64,000 nucleotides of DNA from Chamaelirium japonicum (taxonomy: Eukaryota > Streptophyta > Magnoliopsida > Liliales > Melanthiaceae). Shown here piece after piece: positions 38,328 to 52,391 of the stretch (within the stretch, counting starts at the first letter, position 1; the number at the start of each line of letters is the position of its first letter). A program made the position numbers and the translations under genes. The stretch covers positions 121,584,374 to 121,648,373 of the forward strand of contig OX393550.1 in the NCBI GenBank assembly GCA_947650365.1, read 5' to 3'. The notes below the pieces were generated by a model. It was not told where the DNA came from and made no database searches. It saw only the letters and a program-made list of their open reading frames with translations.

Positions 38328-39335
38328 AATGGATCATATGAATGAATTAGAATGGATCGTATGAATGAATTAGAATGGATCGTGCGAATAAATTAGAATG
38401 GATCGTAAGAATGAATTAGAATAGATTGTGCGAATGAATTAGAATGGATCGTACGAATGAATTAGATTGGATACATTCGTGCGAATGAATTAGAATGGGT
38501 CGTATGAATGAATTAGAATCGATCGTACGAATGAATTAGAATGGATCATGCGAATGAATTAGAATGGATCGTGCGAATGAATTAGAATGGATCGTACGAA
38601 TGAAATAGAATGGATTGTACGAATGAGATAGAATGGATCGTACGAATGAATTAGAATGGATACATTCATGCGAATGAATTAGAATGGATCATACGAATGA
38701 ATTAGAATGGATTCATTCGTGCGAATGAATTAGAATGGATCGTACGAATGAGTAAGAATGGATCGTACGAATGAATTCGAATGGATTGAATTAGAATGAA
38801 TCATACGAATGAATTAGAATGGATCGTACGAATGAATTAGAATGGATTGAATTAGAATGAATCGTACGAATGAATTAGAATGAATCATACCGTACGAATG
38901 AATTAGAATAGATCATACAAAAGAATTAGAATGGATCGTATGAATGAATTAGAATGGATCGTATGAATGAATTAGAATGGATCGTACGGAGGAATTAGAA
39001 TGGATCGTACGAAGGAATTAGAATGGATAGTACGAATGAATTAGAATGGATACCTTCGTGCAAATGAAATAGAATGGATCGTACGAATGAGTAAGAATGG
39101 ATCGTACGAATGAAATAGAATGGATCGTATGAATGAATTAGAATGGACCGTGCGAATGAATTAGAATGGATCGTACGAATGAATTAGAAAAGATTGTTCG
39201 AATGAATTAGAATGGATCGTACGAATGAATTAGAATGGATCGTACGAATGAATTAGAATGGATCGTATGAATGAATTAGAATGGATCGTGCGAATGAATT
39301 AGAATGGATCGTACGAATGAAATAGAATGGATTCG
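38328..39335 (+). repeat. Satellite block, A orientation
   Basis: A orientation, entered through TTCGCACGAATGGATC and left through ATTCGCATGAATGTATCC. Contains the shortened GATTGAATTAGAATGAATC form and the CATACCGTACG marker near 38886. Confidence 0.88.
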
Positions 39336-40502
39336 CATGAATGTATCCATTCTAATTCATTCGTACGATCCATTCTAATTCATTCGTACAATCCATTCTA
39401 ATTCATTCGCACGATCCATTCGCATTCACTCAAACGATCCATTCTAATTCATTCGTACAATCCATTCTAATTCATTCGCACGAATGAATCCATTCTAATT
39501 CATTCGTACGATCCATTCTAATTCATTTATACGAATGTATCAACTCTAATTCATTCATACGATCCATTCTAATTCATTCGCACGAATGTATCCATTCCAA
39601 TTCATTCGTACGATCCATTCTAATTCATTCGCACAATCTATTCTAATTCATTCGTACGATCAATTCTAATTCATTAGCATGATCCATTCTAATTCATTTG
39701 TACGATCTATTCTATTTCATTCGTACAATCCATTCTGACTCAATCGTATGATCCATTCTAATCCATTCGCACAATCTATTCTAATTCATTCGTATGATCC
39801 ATTCTATTTCATTTGCACGAAGGTATCCATTCTAATTCATTCGTACTATCCATTCTAATTCCTTCGTACGATCCATTCTAATTCATTCGTACGATCCATT
39901 CTAATTCATTCGCATGATCTATTCTAATTCATTTGTACGATCCATTCTATTTCATTCATACGATCCATTCTAATTCATTCATACGATCCAGTCTAATTCA
40001 TTCGCACGATCCATTCTAATTCATTCGCATGAGCCATTCTAATTCATTCGTACGCTCGATTCTAATTCATTCATACGATCCATTCTAATTCATTCGCACG
40101 AATGTATCCTTTCTAATTCATTCATACGATCCATTATAATTCATTCGTACGATTCATTCTAATTCATTTGCACGAATTTATCCATTCTAATTCATTCGTA
40201 CGATCCATTTAATTCATTAGCACGATCCATTCTAATTCATTCGTACGATCCATTCTAATTCAATCGCACAATCTATTCTAATTCATTCGTACGATCCATT
40301 CTAATTCATTCATACGATCCATTCTAATTCATTCGCACGATCCATTCTAATTCATTCCAATCTAATTCATTCATACGATCCATTCTACGATCCATTCTAA
40401 TTCATTCGTACGTTCCATTCTAATTCATTAGCACGATCAATGCTAATTCATTCGTACGATCCATTCTAATTCATTCGTACTATCCATTCTTACTCATTCG
40501 TA
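39336..40502 (-). repeat. Satellite block, T orientation
   Basis: T orientation. 39680-39800 is a partial 240-bp module. Ends at the TTCGTACGAAGGAATT switch also seen at 19213 and 28112. Confidence 0.88.
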
Positions 40503-41420
40503 CGAAGGAATTAGAATGGATCGTACGAAGGAATTAGAATGGATAGTACGAATGAATTAGAATGGATACCTTCGTGCAAATGAATTAGAATGGATCATAC
40601 GAATGAGTAAGAATGGATCGTACGAATGAAATAGAATGGATCGTATGAATGAATTAGAATGGATCGTGCGAATGAATTAGAATGGATAGTACGAATGAAT
40701 TAGAATGGATACCTTCTTGCAAATGAATTAGAATGGATCGTAGGAATGAGTAAGAATGGATCGTACGAATGAAATAGAATGGATCGTATAAATGAATTAG
40801 AATGGATCGTGCGAATGAATTAGAATGGATCGTACGAATGAATTAGAATAGATTGTGCGAATGAATTAGAATGGATTGAATTAGAATGAATTGTACGAAT
40901 GAATTAGAATGAATCATACCGTACAAATGAATTAGAATGGATCATACGAAGGAATTAGAATGGATCGTACGAATGAATTAGAATAGATTGTGCGAATGAA
41001 TTAGAATGGATCGTACGAATGAAATAGAATGGATCGTACGGATGAATTAGAATGGATCGTGCGAATGAATTAGAATGGATCGTACGAATGAGTAAGAATG
41101 GATCGTACGAATGAATTAGAATGGATTGTACGAATGAATTAGAATGGATCGTACGAATGAATTAGAATGGATACATTCGTGCGAATCCATTCTATTTCAT
41201 TCGTACGATCCATTCTAATTCATTTGTACGATCCATTCTAATTCTAATTCATTCGTACGATCCATTCTAATTCATTCGTATTAATGAATTAGAACGGATC
41301 GTGCGAATGAATTAGAATGGATCGTACGAATGAGTAAGAATGGATCGTGCGAATGAATTAGAATGGATTGTACGAATGAATTAGAATGGATCGTACGAAT
41401 GAATTAGAATGTATACATTC
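40503..41420. repeat. Satellite, A/T/A blocks
   Basis: A to about 41178, T for ~100 bp to 41281, A to 41420. The arrangement from about 40.87 to 41.55 kb recurs at 52.72-53.41 kb. Confidence 0.88.
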
Positions 41421-42141
41421 GTGCGAATCCATTCTATTTCATTCGTACGATCCATTCTAATTCATTCGTACTATCCATTCTAATTCCTTCGTACGATCCA
41501 TTCTAATTCCTTCGTACGATCCATTCTAATTCCTTCGTATGATCCATTCTAATTCATTCGTACGGTAGGATTCATTCTAATTCATTCGTACGATTCATTC
41601 TAATTCAATCCATTCTAATTCATTCGTACGATCCATTCTAATTTCTTCGTATGATCTATTCTAATTCCTTCGTACGATCCATTCTGTTTCATTCGTACGA
41701 TCCATTCTAATACATTCGTACGATCCATTCTAATTCATTCGTACGATTCATTCTAATTCAATCCATTCTAATTCATTCGTACGATCCATTCTTACTCATT
41801 CGTACGATCCATTCTAATTCATTCGCACGATCCATTCTAATTCATTCGTACGATCTAATCTATTTCATTCGTACAATCCATTCTAATTCATTCATACGAT
41901 CCATTCTAATTCATTCGCACAATCTATTCTAATTCATTCGTACGATCCATTCTAATTCATTCGCACGATCTATTCTAATTCATTCGTACGATCCATTCTA
42001 ATTCATTCGCACGAATGTATCCATTCTAATTCATTCATACAATCTATTCTAATTCATTCGTACGATCCATTCAAATTCATTCGTACCATCCATTCTATTT
42101 CATTCGTACGATCCATTCTTACTCATTTGTATGATCCATTC
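41421..42141 (-). repeat. Satellite block, T orientation
   Basis: T orientation, ending at an inverted-repeat switch CCATTCTAAT and ATTAGAATGG (42136-42157) with two bases between arms. Confidence 0.88.
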
Positions 42142-43357
42142 TAATGAATTAGAATGGATACATTCGTGCGAATGAATTAGAATGGATCGTACGAATGAAT
42201 TAGAATGGATCGTGCGAATGAATTAGGATGGATCGTACGAATGAATTTTAATGGATACATTCGTGCGAATAAATTAGAATGGATCGTACGAATGAATTAT
42301 AATGGATCGTACGAATGAATTATAATGGATCGTACGAATGAATTAGAATGGATTGTGCGAATGAATTAGAATGGATTGTACGAATGAATTAGAATGGATT
42401 GTGCGAATGAATTAGAATGGATTGTGCGAATGAATTAGAATGGATTGTGCGAATGAATTAGAATGGATTGTGCGAATGGATTGTGCGAATGAATTAGAAT
42501 GGATTGTACGAATGAATTATAATGGATCGTACGAATGAATTAGAATAGATTGTATGAATGAATTAGAATGGATACATTCGTGCGAATGAATTAGAATGGA
42601 TCGTACGAATGAATTAGAATAGATCGTGTGAATGAATTAGAATGGATCGTACGAATGAATTAGAATAGATTGTGCGAATGAATTAGAATGGATCGTATGA
42701 ATGAATTAGATTATGATCCATTTTATTTCATTCGTATGATCCATTCTAATTCCTTCGTACAATCTAATTCATTCATACGATCCATTCTAATTCATTCGCA
42801 CGAATGTATCCATTCAAATTCATTCGTACGATCCATTCTAATTCATTCGCACGATCCATTCTAATTCATTCGTACGATCCATTCTAATTCATTTATACTA
42901 TCCAATCTAATTGATTCATACAATCCATTCTAATTCATTTGCACGAATTTATCCATTCTAATTCATTCGTACGATCCATTCTAATTCATTAGCACGATCC
43001 ATTCTAATTCATTCGTACGATCCATTCTAATTCATTTATACGATCCAATCTAATTCATTCATACGATCCATTCTAATTCATTCGCACGACTGTATCCATT
43101 CTAATTCATTCGTACGATCCATTCTAATTCATTCGCACGATCCATTCTAATTCATTCGCACGATCCATTCTAATTCATTCGTACGATCCATTATATTTCA
43201 TTCATACGATCCATTCTAATTCATTCATACGATCTATTCTAATTCTTTCGCACGAATGTATCCATTCTAATTCATTCGTACGATCCATTCTAATTCATTC
43301 GCACGATCCATTCTAATTCATTCATACAATCCATTCTAATTCTTACGTACGATCCAT
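42142..43357. repeat. Satellite, A block then T block
   Basis: A to about 42713, T to about 43357. Near 42350-42520 a homogeneous run of monomers with the GATTGTGCG variant suggests recent local expansion. Confidence 0.88.
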
Positions 43358-44705
43358 TAGAATGGATCGTATGGATGAATTAGAATAGATTGTGCGAATG
43401 AATTAGAATGAATCGTACGAATGAATTAGAATGGATACATTCGTGCGAATGAATTAGAATGGATCGTATGAATGAATTAGAATCGATCGTACAAATGAAT
43501 TAGAATGGATCATACGAATGAATTAGAATGGATCGTGCGAATGAATTAGAATGGATTGTGCGAATGAATTAGAATGGATCGTGCGAATGAATTAGAATGG
43601 ATCGTATGAATGAATTAGAATGGATCGTGCGAATGATTTAGAATGGATCGTACGAATGAAATAGAATGGATTGTGTGAATGAATTAGAATGGATCGTGCG
43701 AATGAATTAGAATGGATCGTATTAATGAATTAGAATGGATCGTGCGAATGAATTAGAATGGATCGTACGAATGAGTAAGAATGGATCGTACGAATGAATT
43801 AGAATGGATTGAATTAGAATGAATCGTACGAATGAATTAGAATGGATCGTACGAATGAATTCGAATGGATCGTACGAATGAATTAGAATAGATTGTGCGA
43901 ATGAATTAGAATAGATTGTGCGAATGAATTAGAATGGATCGTACGAATGAATTAGAATGGATAAATTCATGCAAATGAATTAGAATGGATTGTATGAATG
44001 AATTAGATTGGATCGTATAAATGAATTAGAATGGATCGTACGAATGAATTAGAATGGATCGTGCGAATGAATTAGGATGGATCGTACGAATGAATTTGAA
44101 TGGATACATTCGTGCGAATAAATTAGAATGGATCGTATGAATGAATTAGAATGGATTGTACGAATTTATTAGAATGGATACATTCATGCTAATGAATTAG
44201 AATGGATCATACGAATGAATTAGAATGGATTCATTCGTGCGAATGAATTAGAATGGATCGTATGAATGAGTAAGAATGGATCGTACGAATGAATTAGAAT
44301 GGATTGAATTAGAATGAATCGTACGAATGAATTAGAATGGATCGTACAAAGGAATATGAATGGATCGTATGAATGAATTAGAATGGATTGTACGAATGAA
44401 ATAGATTAGATCGTACGAATTAATTAGAATGGATCGTGCGAATGAATTAGAATGGGTCGTACGAATGAATTAGAATGGATCGTACGAATGAATTAGAGTG
44501 GATACATTCGTACAAATGAAATAGAATGGATCGTACGAATGAATTAGAATGGATACATTCATGCGAATGAATTAGAATGGATCATATGAATGAATTAAAA
44601 TGGATCGTTTGAGTGAATGCGAATGGATCGTGCGAAAGAATTAGAATGGATTGTACGAATGAATTAGAATGTATCGTACGAATGAATTAGAGTGGATACA
44701 TTCGT
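43358..44705 (+). repeat. Satellite block, A orientation
   Basis: A orientation, ~1.35 kb, ending at the hairpin-like ACATTCGTGCGAATCC switch. Confidence 0.88.
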
Positions 44706-46640
44706 GCGAATCCATTCTATTTCATTCGTACGATCCATTCTAATTCATTCGCACGATCCATTCTAATTCATTCATACGATCCATTCTAATTCAATCGTAC
44801 GATCCATTCTAATTCAATCGTACGATCCATTCTAATTCATTCGCACAATCTATTCTATTTCATTCGTACGATCCATTCTAATTCATTCGCACGATCCATT
44901 CTAATTCATTCATACGATCCATTCTATTTCATTCATACGATCCATTCTTACTCATTCGTACGATCCATTCTAATTCATTTGCACGAAGGTATCCATTCTA
45001 ATTCATTCGTACTATCCATTCTAATTCATTCGTACGATCCATTCTAATTCCTTCGTACGATCCATTCTAATTCATTCGTACGATCCATTCTAATTCCTTC
45101 GTATGATCCATACTAATTCATTCGTGTGGTATGTTTCATTCTAATTCATTCGTACGATTCATTCTAATTCAATCCATTCTAATTCATTCGTACGATCCAT
45201 TCTAATTCATTCGTACGATCCATTCTAATTCATTCGTACGATTCATTCTAATTCAATCCATTCTAATTCATTCGTACGATCCATTCTTACTCATTCGTAC
45301 GATCCAGTCTAATGAATTAGAATGGATCGTACGAATGAATTGGAATGGATACATTCGTGCGAATGAATTAGAATGGATCGTATGAATGAATTAGAGTGGA
45401 TACATTCGTACAAATGAATTAGAATGGATCGTACGAATGAATTAGAATGGATACATTCGTGCGAATGAATTAGAATGGATCATATGAATGAATTAGAATG
45501 GATCATTTGAGTGAATGCGAATGGATCGTGCGAATGAATTAGAATGGATTGTACGAATGAATTAGAATGGATCGTACGAATGAATTAGAATGGATACATT
45601 CGAGCGAATCCATTCTATTTCATTCGTACGATCCATTCTAATTCATTCGCACGATCCATTCTAATTTATTCATACGATCCATTCTAATTCATTTGAACGA
45701 TCCATTCTAATTCATTCGTACGATCCATTCTAATTCATTCGCACAATCTATTCTAATTCATTCGTACGATCCATTCTAATTCATTCGCACGATCCATTCT
45801 AATTCATTCATATGATCCATTCTAATTCAATCGTACGATCCATTCTAATTCATTCGTACGATCCATTCTAATTCATTTGCACAATTTATTCTATTTCATT
45901 CGTACGATCCATTCTAATTCATTCGCACGATCCATTCTAATTCATTCATACGATCCATTCTATTTCATTCGTACGATCCATTCTTACTCATTCGTACGAT
46001 CCATTCTAATTCATTTGCACGAAGGTATCCATTCTAATTCATTCGTACTATCCATTCTAATTCCTTCGTACGATCCATTCTAATTCCTTCGTACGATCCA
46101 TTCTAATTCATTCGTACGATCCATTCTAATTCCTTCGTATGATATATACTAATTCATTCGTATGGTATGATTCATTCTAATTCATTCGTACGATTCATTC
46201 TAATTCAATCCATTCTAATTCATTCGTACGATCCATTCTAATTCATTCGTACGATCCATTTTAATTCATTCGTACGATTCATTCTAATTCAATCCATTCT
46301 AATTCATTCGTACGATCCATTCTTACTCATTCGTACGATCCATTCTAATGAATTAGAATGGATCGTACGAATGAATTGGAATGGATACATTCGTGCGAAT
46401 GAATTAGAATGGATCGTATGAATGAATTAGAGTGAATACATTCGTACAAATGAATTAGAATGGATCGTACGAATGAATTAGAATGGATACATTCGTGCGA
46501 ATGAATTAGAATGGATCATATGAATGAATTAGAATGGATCGTTTGAGTGAATGCGAATGGATCGTGCGAATGAATTAGAATGGATTGTACGAATGAATTA
46601 GAATGGATCGTACGAATGAATTAGAATGGATACATTCGTG
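44706..46640. repeat. Satellite, tandem ~1.04-kb inverted-module units
   Basis: T to about 45312, A to 45605, T to 46350, A to 46640. The T-to-A joint at 45311 recurs at 46347 (offset 1036). Each unit is an A block plus a T block. Confidence 0.88.
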
Positions 46641-47993
46641 CGAATCCATTCTATTTCATTCGTACGATCCATTCTAATTCATTCGCACGATCCATTCTAA
46701 TTTATTCATACGATCCATTCTAATTCATTTGAACGATCCATTCTAATTCATTCGTACGATCCATTCTAATTCATTCGCACAATCTATTCTAATTCATTCG
46801 TACGATCCATTCTAATTCATTCGCAGGATCCATTCTAATTTATTCATACGATCCATTCTATTTCATTCGTACGAATGTATCCATTCTAATTCATTCGTAC
46901 GATCCATTCTAATTCATTTGTACGAATGTATCCACTCTAATTCATTCATACGATCCATTCTAAGTCATTCGCACGAATGTATCCATTCCAATTCATTCGT
47001 ACGATCCATTCTAATTCATTCGCACAATCTATTCTAATTCATTCGTACGATCAATTCTAATTCTTTTGCACGAATGTATCCATTCTAATTCATTCGTACG
47101 ATCCATTCTAATTCATTCGTATGATCCATTCTAATTCATTCGTACAATCTATTCTAATTCATTCGTATGATCCATTCTAATTCAATCCATTCTAATTCAT
47201 TCGTATGATCCATTCTAATTCATTCGTACGATCCATTCTAATTCATTCATACAATTCATTCTAATTCAATCCATTCTAATTCATTCGTACGATCCATTCT
47301 TACTCATTCGTACGATCCATTCTAATTCATTCGCACGAATGAATCCATTCTAATTCATTCGTATGATCCATTCTAATTCATTCGCACGAATGTATCCATT
47401 CTAATTCATTCGTACGATCCATTCTAATTCATTTGTACGAATGTATCCACTCTAATTCATTCATACGATCCATTCTAATTCATTCGCACGAATGTATCCA
47501 TTCCAATTCATTCGTACGATCCATTCTAATTCATTCGCACAATCTATTCTTATTCATTCGTACGATCAATTCTAATTCCTTCGTACGATCCATTATAATT
47601 CATTCGTACGATCCATTCTAATTCATTCGTACGATCCATTCTAATTCATTCGCACGATCCATTCTAATTCATTCATACGATCCAATCTAATTCATTCATA
47701 CGATCCATTCTAATTCATTCGCACGAATGTATCCATTCTAATTCTTTCGCACGATCCATTCTAATTCATTCATACAATCCATTCTAATTCTTTTGCACGA
47801 ATGTATCCATTCTAATTCATTCATACGATCCATTCTAATTCATTCGTATGATCTATTCTAATTCATTCGCATGATCCATTATAATTCATGCATACGATCC
47901 AATCTAATTCATTCGTACGATCCATTCTAATTCATTCGCACGAATGTATCAACTCTAATTCATTCGTACGATCCATTCTAATTCATTCATACA
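46641..47993 (-). repeat. Satellite block, T orientation
   Basis: T orientation. Begins as a third partial unit of the preceding tandem and ends at TACATGTA (47990-47997). Confidence 0.88.
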
Positions 47994-49411
47994 TGTACGA
48001 ATGAATTAGAATGGAAACATTCGTGCGAATGAATTAGAATGGATCGTATGAATGAATTAGATTGTATCGTATGCATGAATTAGAATGGATCGTGCGAATG
48101 AATTAGAATGGATCGTACGAATGAATTAGAATGGATCGAACGAATGAATTAGAATGGATACATTCGTGTAAAAGAATTAGAATGGATTGTATGAATGAAT
48201 TAGAATGGATAGTGCGAATGAATTAGAATGGATCGTACGAATGAATTAGAATGGATACATTCGTGCGAAAGAATTAGAAAAGATCGTATGAATGAATTAG
48301 AATGGATCGTATGAATGAAATAGAATGGATCGTACGAATGAATTAGAATGGATCGTGCGAATGAATTAGAATGGATCGTACGAAGGAATTAGAATGGATA
48401 ATACGAATGAATTAGAAAGGATACATTCGAATTCATTCGTACGATCCATTCTAATTCCTTCGTACGATCCATATTCTAATTCATTCGCACGATCCATTCT
48501 AATTCATTACTGCGATCCATTCTAATTCATTCGTACGATCCATTCTAATTCATTCGCACGATCCATTCTAATTCATTCGTACGATCCATTTTATTTCATT
48601 TATACGATCCATTCTAATTCATTCATACGATCTATTCTAATTCTTTCGCACAAATGTATCCATTCTAATTCATTCGTACGATCCATTCTAATTCAGTCGC
48701 ACGATCCATTCTAATTCATTCATACAATCCATTTTAATTCTTTTGCACGAATGTATCCATTCTAATTCATTCGTTCGATCCATTCTAATTCATTCGTACG
48801 GTATCGATTCTAATTCATTCGTCTAATCCATTCTAATTCATTCATACAATCCATTCTAATTCTTTTGCACGAATGTATCCATTCTAATTCATTCGTTCGA
48901 TCCATTCTAATTCATTCGTACAATCCATTCAAATTCATTCGCACGATCCATTCGCATTCACTCAAACGATCCATTCTAATTCATTCATATTATCCATTCT
49001 AATTCATTCGCACAAATGTATCCATTCTAATTCATTCATACGATCCATTCTAATTCATTCATACGATTCATTCTAATTCATTCGTACGATCCATTCTAAT
49101 TCATTCGTACGATCCATTCTAATTCCTTCGTATGATCCATTCTAATTCATTCGTACGGTATGCCCCATTCTAATTCATTCGTACGATCCATTCTAATTCC
49201 TTCGTATGATCCATTCTAATTCATTCGTACGGTATGATTCATTGTAATTCATTCGTACGATGCATTCTAATTCAATCCATTCTAATTCATTCGTACGATC
49301 CATTCTAATTCATTCGTACGATCCATTCTAATTCATTCGTACGATCCATTCTAATTCATTCGTACGATCTATTCTATCTCATTCGTACAATCCATTCTAA
49401 TTCATTCGTAC
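47994..49411. repeat. Satellite, A block then T block
   Basis: A to about 48430, T to about 49411. The segment 47.65-48.49 kb is a direct copy of 9.2-10.07 kb. Confidence 0.88.
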
Positions 49412-51152
49412 AATTAGAATGGATCATGCTAATGAATTAGAATTGATCGTACGAATGAATTAGAATAGATTGTGCGAATGAATTAGAATGGAACGTACGA
49501 ATGAATTGGAATGGATACATTCGTGCAAATGAATTAGAATGGATCGTATGAATGAATTAGAGTGGATACATTCGTACAAATGAATTAGAATGGATCGTAC
49601 GAATGAATTAGAATGGATACATTCGTGCGAATGAATTAGAATGGATCGTGCGAATGAATTAGAATGGATCGTACAAATGAAGTAGAATGGATCGTATGAA
49701 TGAATTAGAATGGATCATAGTAAGGAATTAGAATGGATCCTACGAATGAATTAGAATAGATTGTGCGAATGAATTAGAATGGATCTGGATCGTGTATCCA
49801 TTCTAATTCATTCGTACGACCCATTCTAATTCATTCGCACAATCCATTCTAATTCATTCGTACGATCTAATCTATTTCATTTGTACAATCCATTCTAATT
49901 CATTCATACGATCCAATCTAATTCATTCATACGATCCATTCTAATTCATTCGTACGATCTATTCTATTTCATTCATACGATCCATTCTAATTCGTTTGTA
50001 TGATCCTTTCTAATTCCTTCGTACGATCCATTCTATTTCATTCGTATGACCCATTCTAATTCATAAGTACGATCCATTCTAATTCATTCAAACGATCCAT
50101 TCTAATTCATTCGTACGATTCATTCTAATTCATTCGCACGATCCATTCTAATTCATTCATACGATCCAATCTAATTCATTCATACGATCCATTCTAATTC
50201 ATTCGTACAATCCATTCTAATTCATTCGCACGATCCATTCGCATTCACTCAAACGACCCATTCTAATTCATAAGTACGATCCATTCTAATTCATTCAATC
50301 GATCCATTCTAATTCATTCGTACGATCTATTCTAATTCATTCGCACGATCCATTCTAATTCATTCGTACGATCCATTCTAATTCATTCGTACGATCCATT
50401 CTAATTCCTTCGTATGATCCATTCTAATTCATTCGTACGGTATGATTCATTCTAATTCATTCGTACGATTCATTCTAATTCAATCCATTCTGATCCAATC
50501 TAATTCATTCATACGATCCATTCTAATTCATTCATACAATCCATTCTAATTCATTCGCACGATCCATTCGCATTCACTCAAACGACCCATTCTAATTCAT
50601 AAGTACGATCCATTCTAATTCATTCAATCGATCCATTCTAATTCATTCGTACGATCTATTCTAATTCATTCGTACGATCCATTCTAATTCATTCGTACGA
50701 TCCATTCTAATTCCTTCGTATGATCCATTCTAATTCATTCGTACGGTATGATTCATTCTAATTCATTCGTACGATTCATTCTAATTCAATCCATTCTAAT
50801 TCATTCGTACGATCCAATCTAATTCATTCGTACGATCCATTCTAATTCTAATTCATTCGTACAATCCATTCTAATTCATTTGTACGAATGAAATAGAATG
50901 GATCGTACGAATGAGTAAGAATGGATCGTACGAATGAATTAGAATAGATTGTACGAATGAATTAGAATGGATCGTACGAATGAATTAGAATAGATTATAT
51001 GAATGAATTAGAATGGATACATTCATGCGAATGAATTAGAATGGATCGTACGAATGAATTAGAATAGATCGTGCGAATGAATTAGAATGGATCGTACGAA
51101 TGAATTAGAATAGATTGTGCGAATGAATTAGAATGGATCGTATGAATGAATT
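49412..51152. repeat. Satellite, A/T/A blocks with 329-bp tandem duplication
   Basis: A to about 49790 (TGGATCGTGTATCC switch), T to 50883, A to 51152. CGCATTCACTCAAACGACCC starts at about 50240 and again ~329 bp later, marking a tandem duplication. Confidence 0.88.
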
Positions 51153-52391
51153 AGATTATGATCCATTTTATTTCATTCGTATGATCCATTCTAATTCCTT
51201 CGTACAATCTAATTCATTCATACGATCCATTCTAATTCATTCGCACGAATGTATCCATTCAAATTCATTCGTACGATCCATTCTAATTCATTCGCACGAT
51301 CCATTCTAATTCATTCGTACGATCCATTCTAATTCATTCGTACGATCCATTCTAATTCCTTCGTACGATCCATTCTAATTCCTTTGTACGATCCATTCTA
51401 ATTCCTTCGCACAATCCATTCTAATTCATTCGCACAATCTATTCTAATTCATTCGTCCGATCCATTCTAATTCATTCGCACGATCCATTCTAATTCATTC
51501 ATACGATCCATTCTATTTCATTCGTACGATCCATTCTTACTCATTCGTACGATCCATTCTAATTCATTTGCACGAAGGTATCCATTCTAGTTCATTCGTA
51601 CTATCCATTCTAATTCATTAGTATGAATGAATTAGAATGGATCGTGCGAATGAATTAGAATGGATCGTGCGAATGAGTTAGAATGGATCGTAGGAATGAA
51701 TTAGAATGGATCGTACGAATGAATTTGAATTGATCGTACGAATGAATTAGAATAGATTGTGCGAATGAATTAAAATGATTCGTATAAATGAATTAGAATG
51801 GATCGTATGAATGAATTAGAATGGATCGTGCGAATGAATTAAAATGGATCGTATGAATGAAATAGAATGGATCGTATGAATTAGAATGGATCGTACGAAT
51901 GAAATAGAATGGATCGTACGAATGAATTATAATAGATTGTGCGAATGGATTAGAATTGATCATATGATTGAGTAAGAAAGGATTGTACGAATGAAATAAA
52001 ATAGATCGTACGAATGAATTAGAATGAATCGTATGAATGAATTAGAATGGATCGTTCGAATGAATTAGAATAGATTGTGCGAATGAATTAGAATGGATCG
52101 TACGAATGAATTAGAATGGATCGTGCGAATAAATTAGAAAGGATCTTAGAATGGATCGTACGAATAAAATAGAATGGATCATACGAATGAATTAGAATAG
52201 ATTGTGCGAATGGATTAGAATGGATCATACGATTGAGTAAGAAAGGATTGTACGAATGAAATAGAATAGATCGTACGAATGAATTAGAATTGATCGTATG
52301 AATGAATTAGAATGGATCGTTCGAATGAATTAGAATGGATCGTACGAATGAATTAGAATGGGTCGTACGAATGAATTAGAATGGATACACG
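51153..52391. repeat. Satellite, T block then A block
   Basis: T to about 51615, A to about 52391. Partial 240-bp modules occur at 51.8-52.0 and near 52.14-52.3 kb. Confidence 0.88.
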
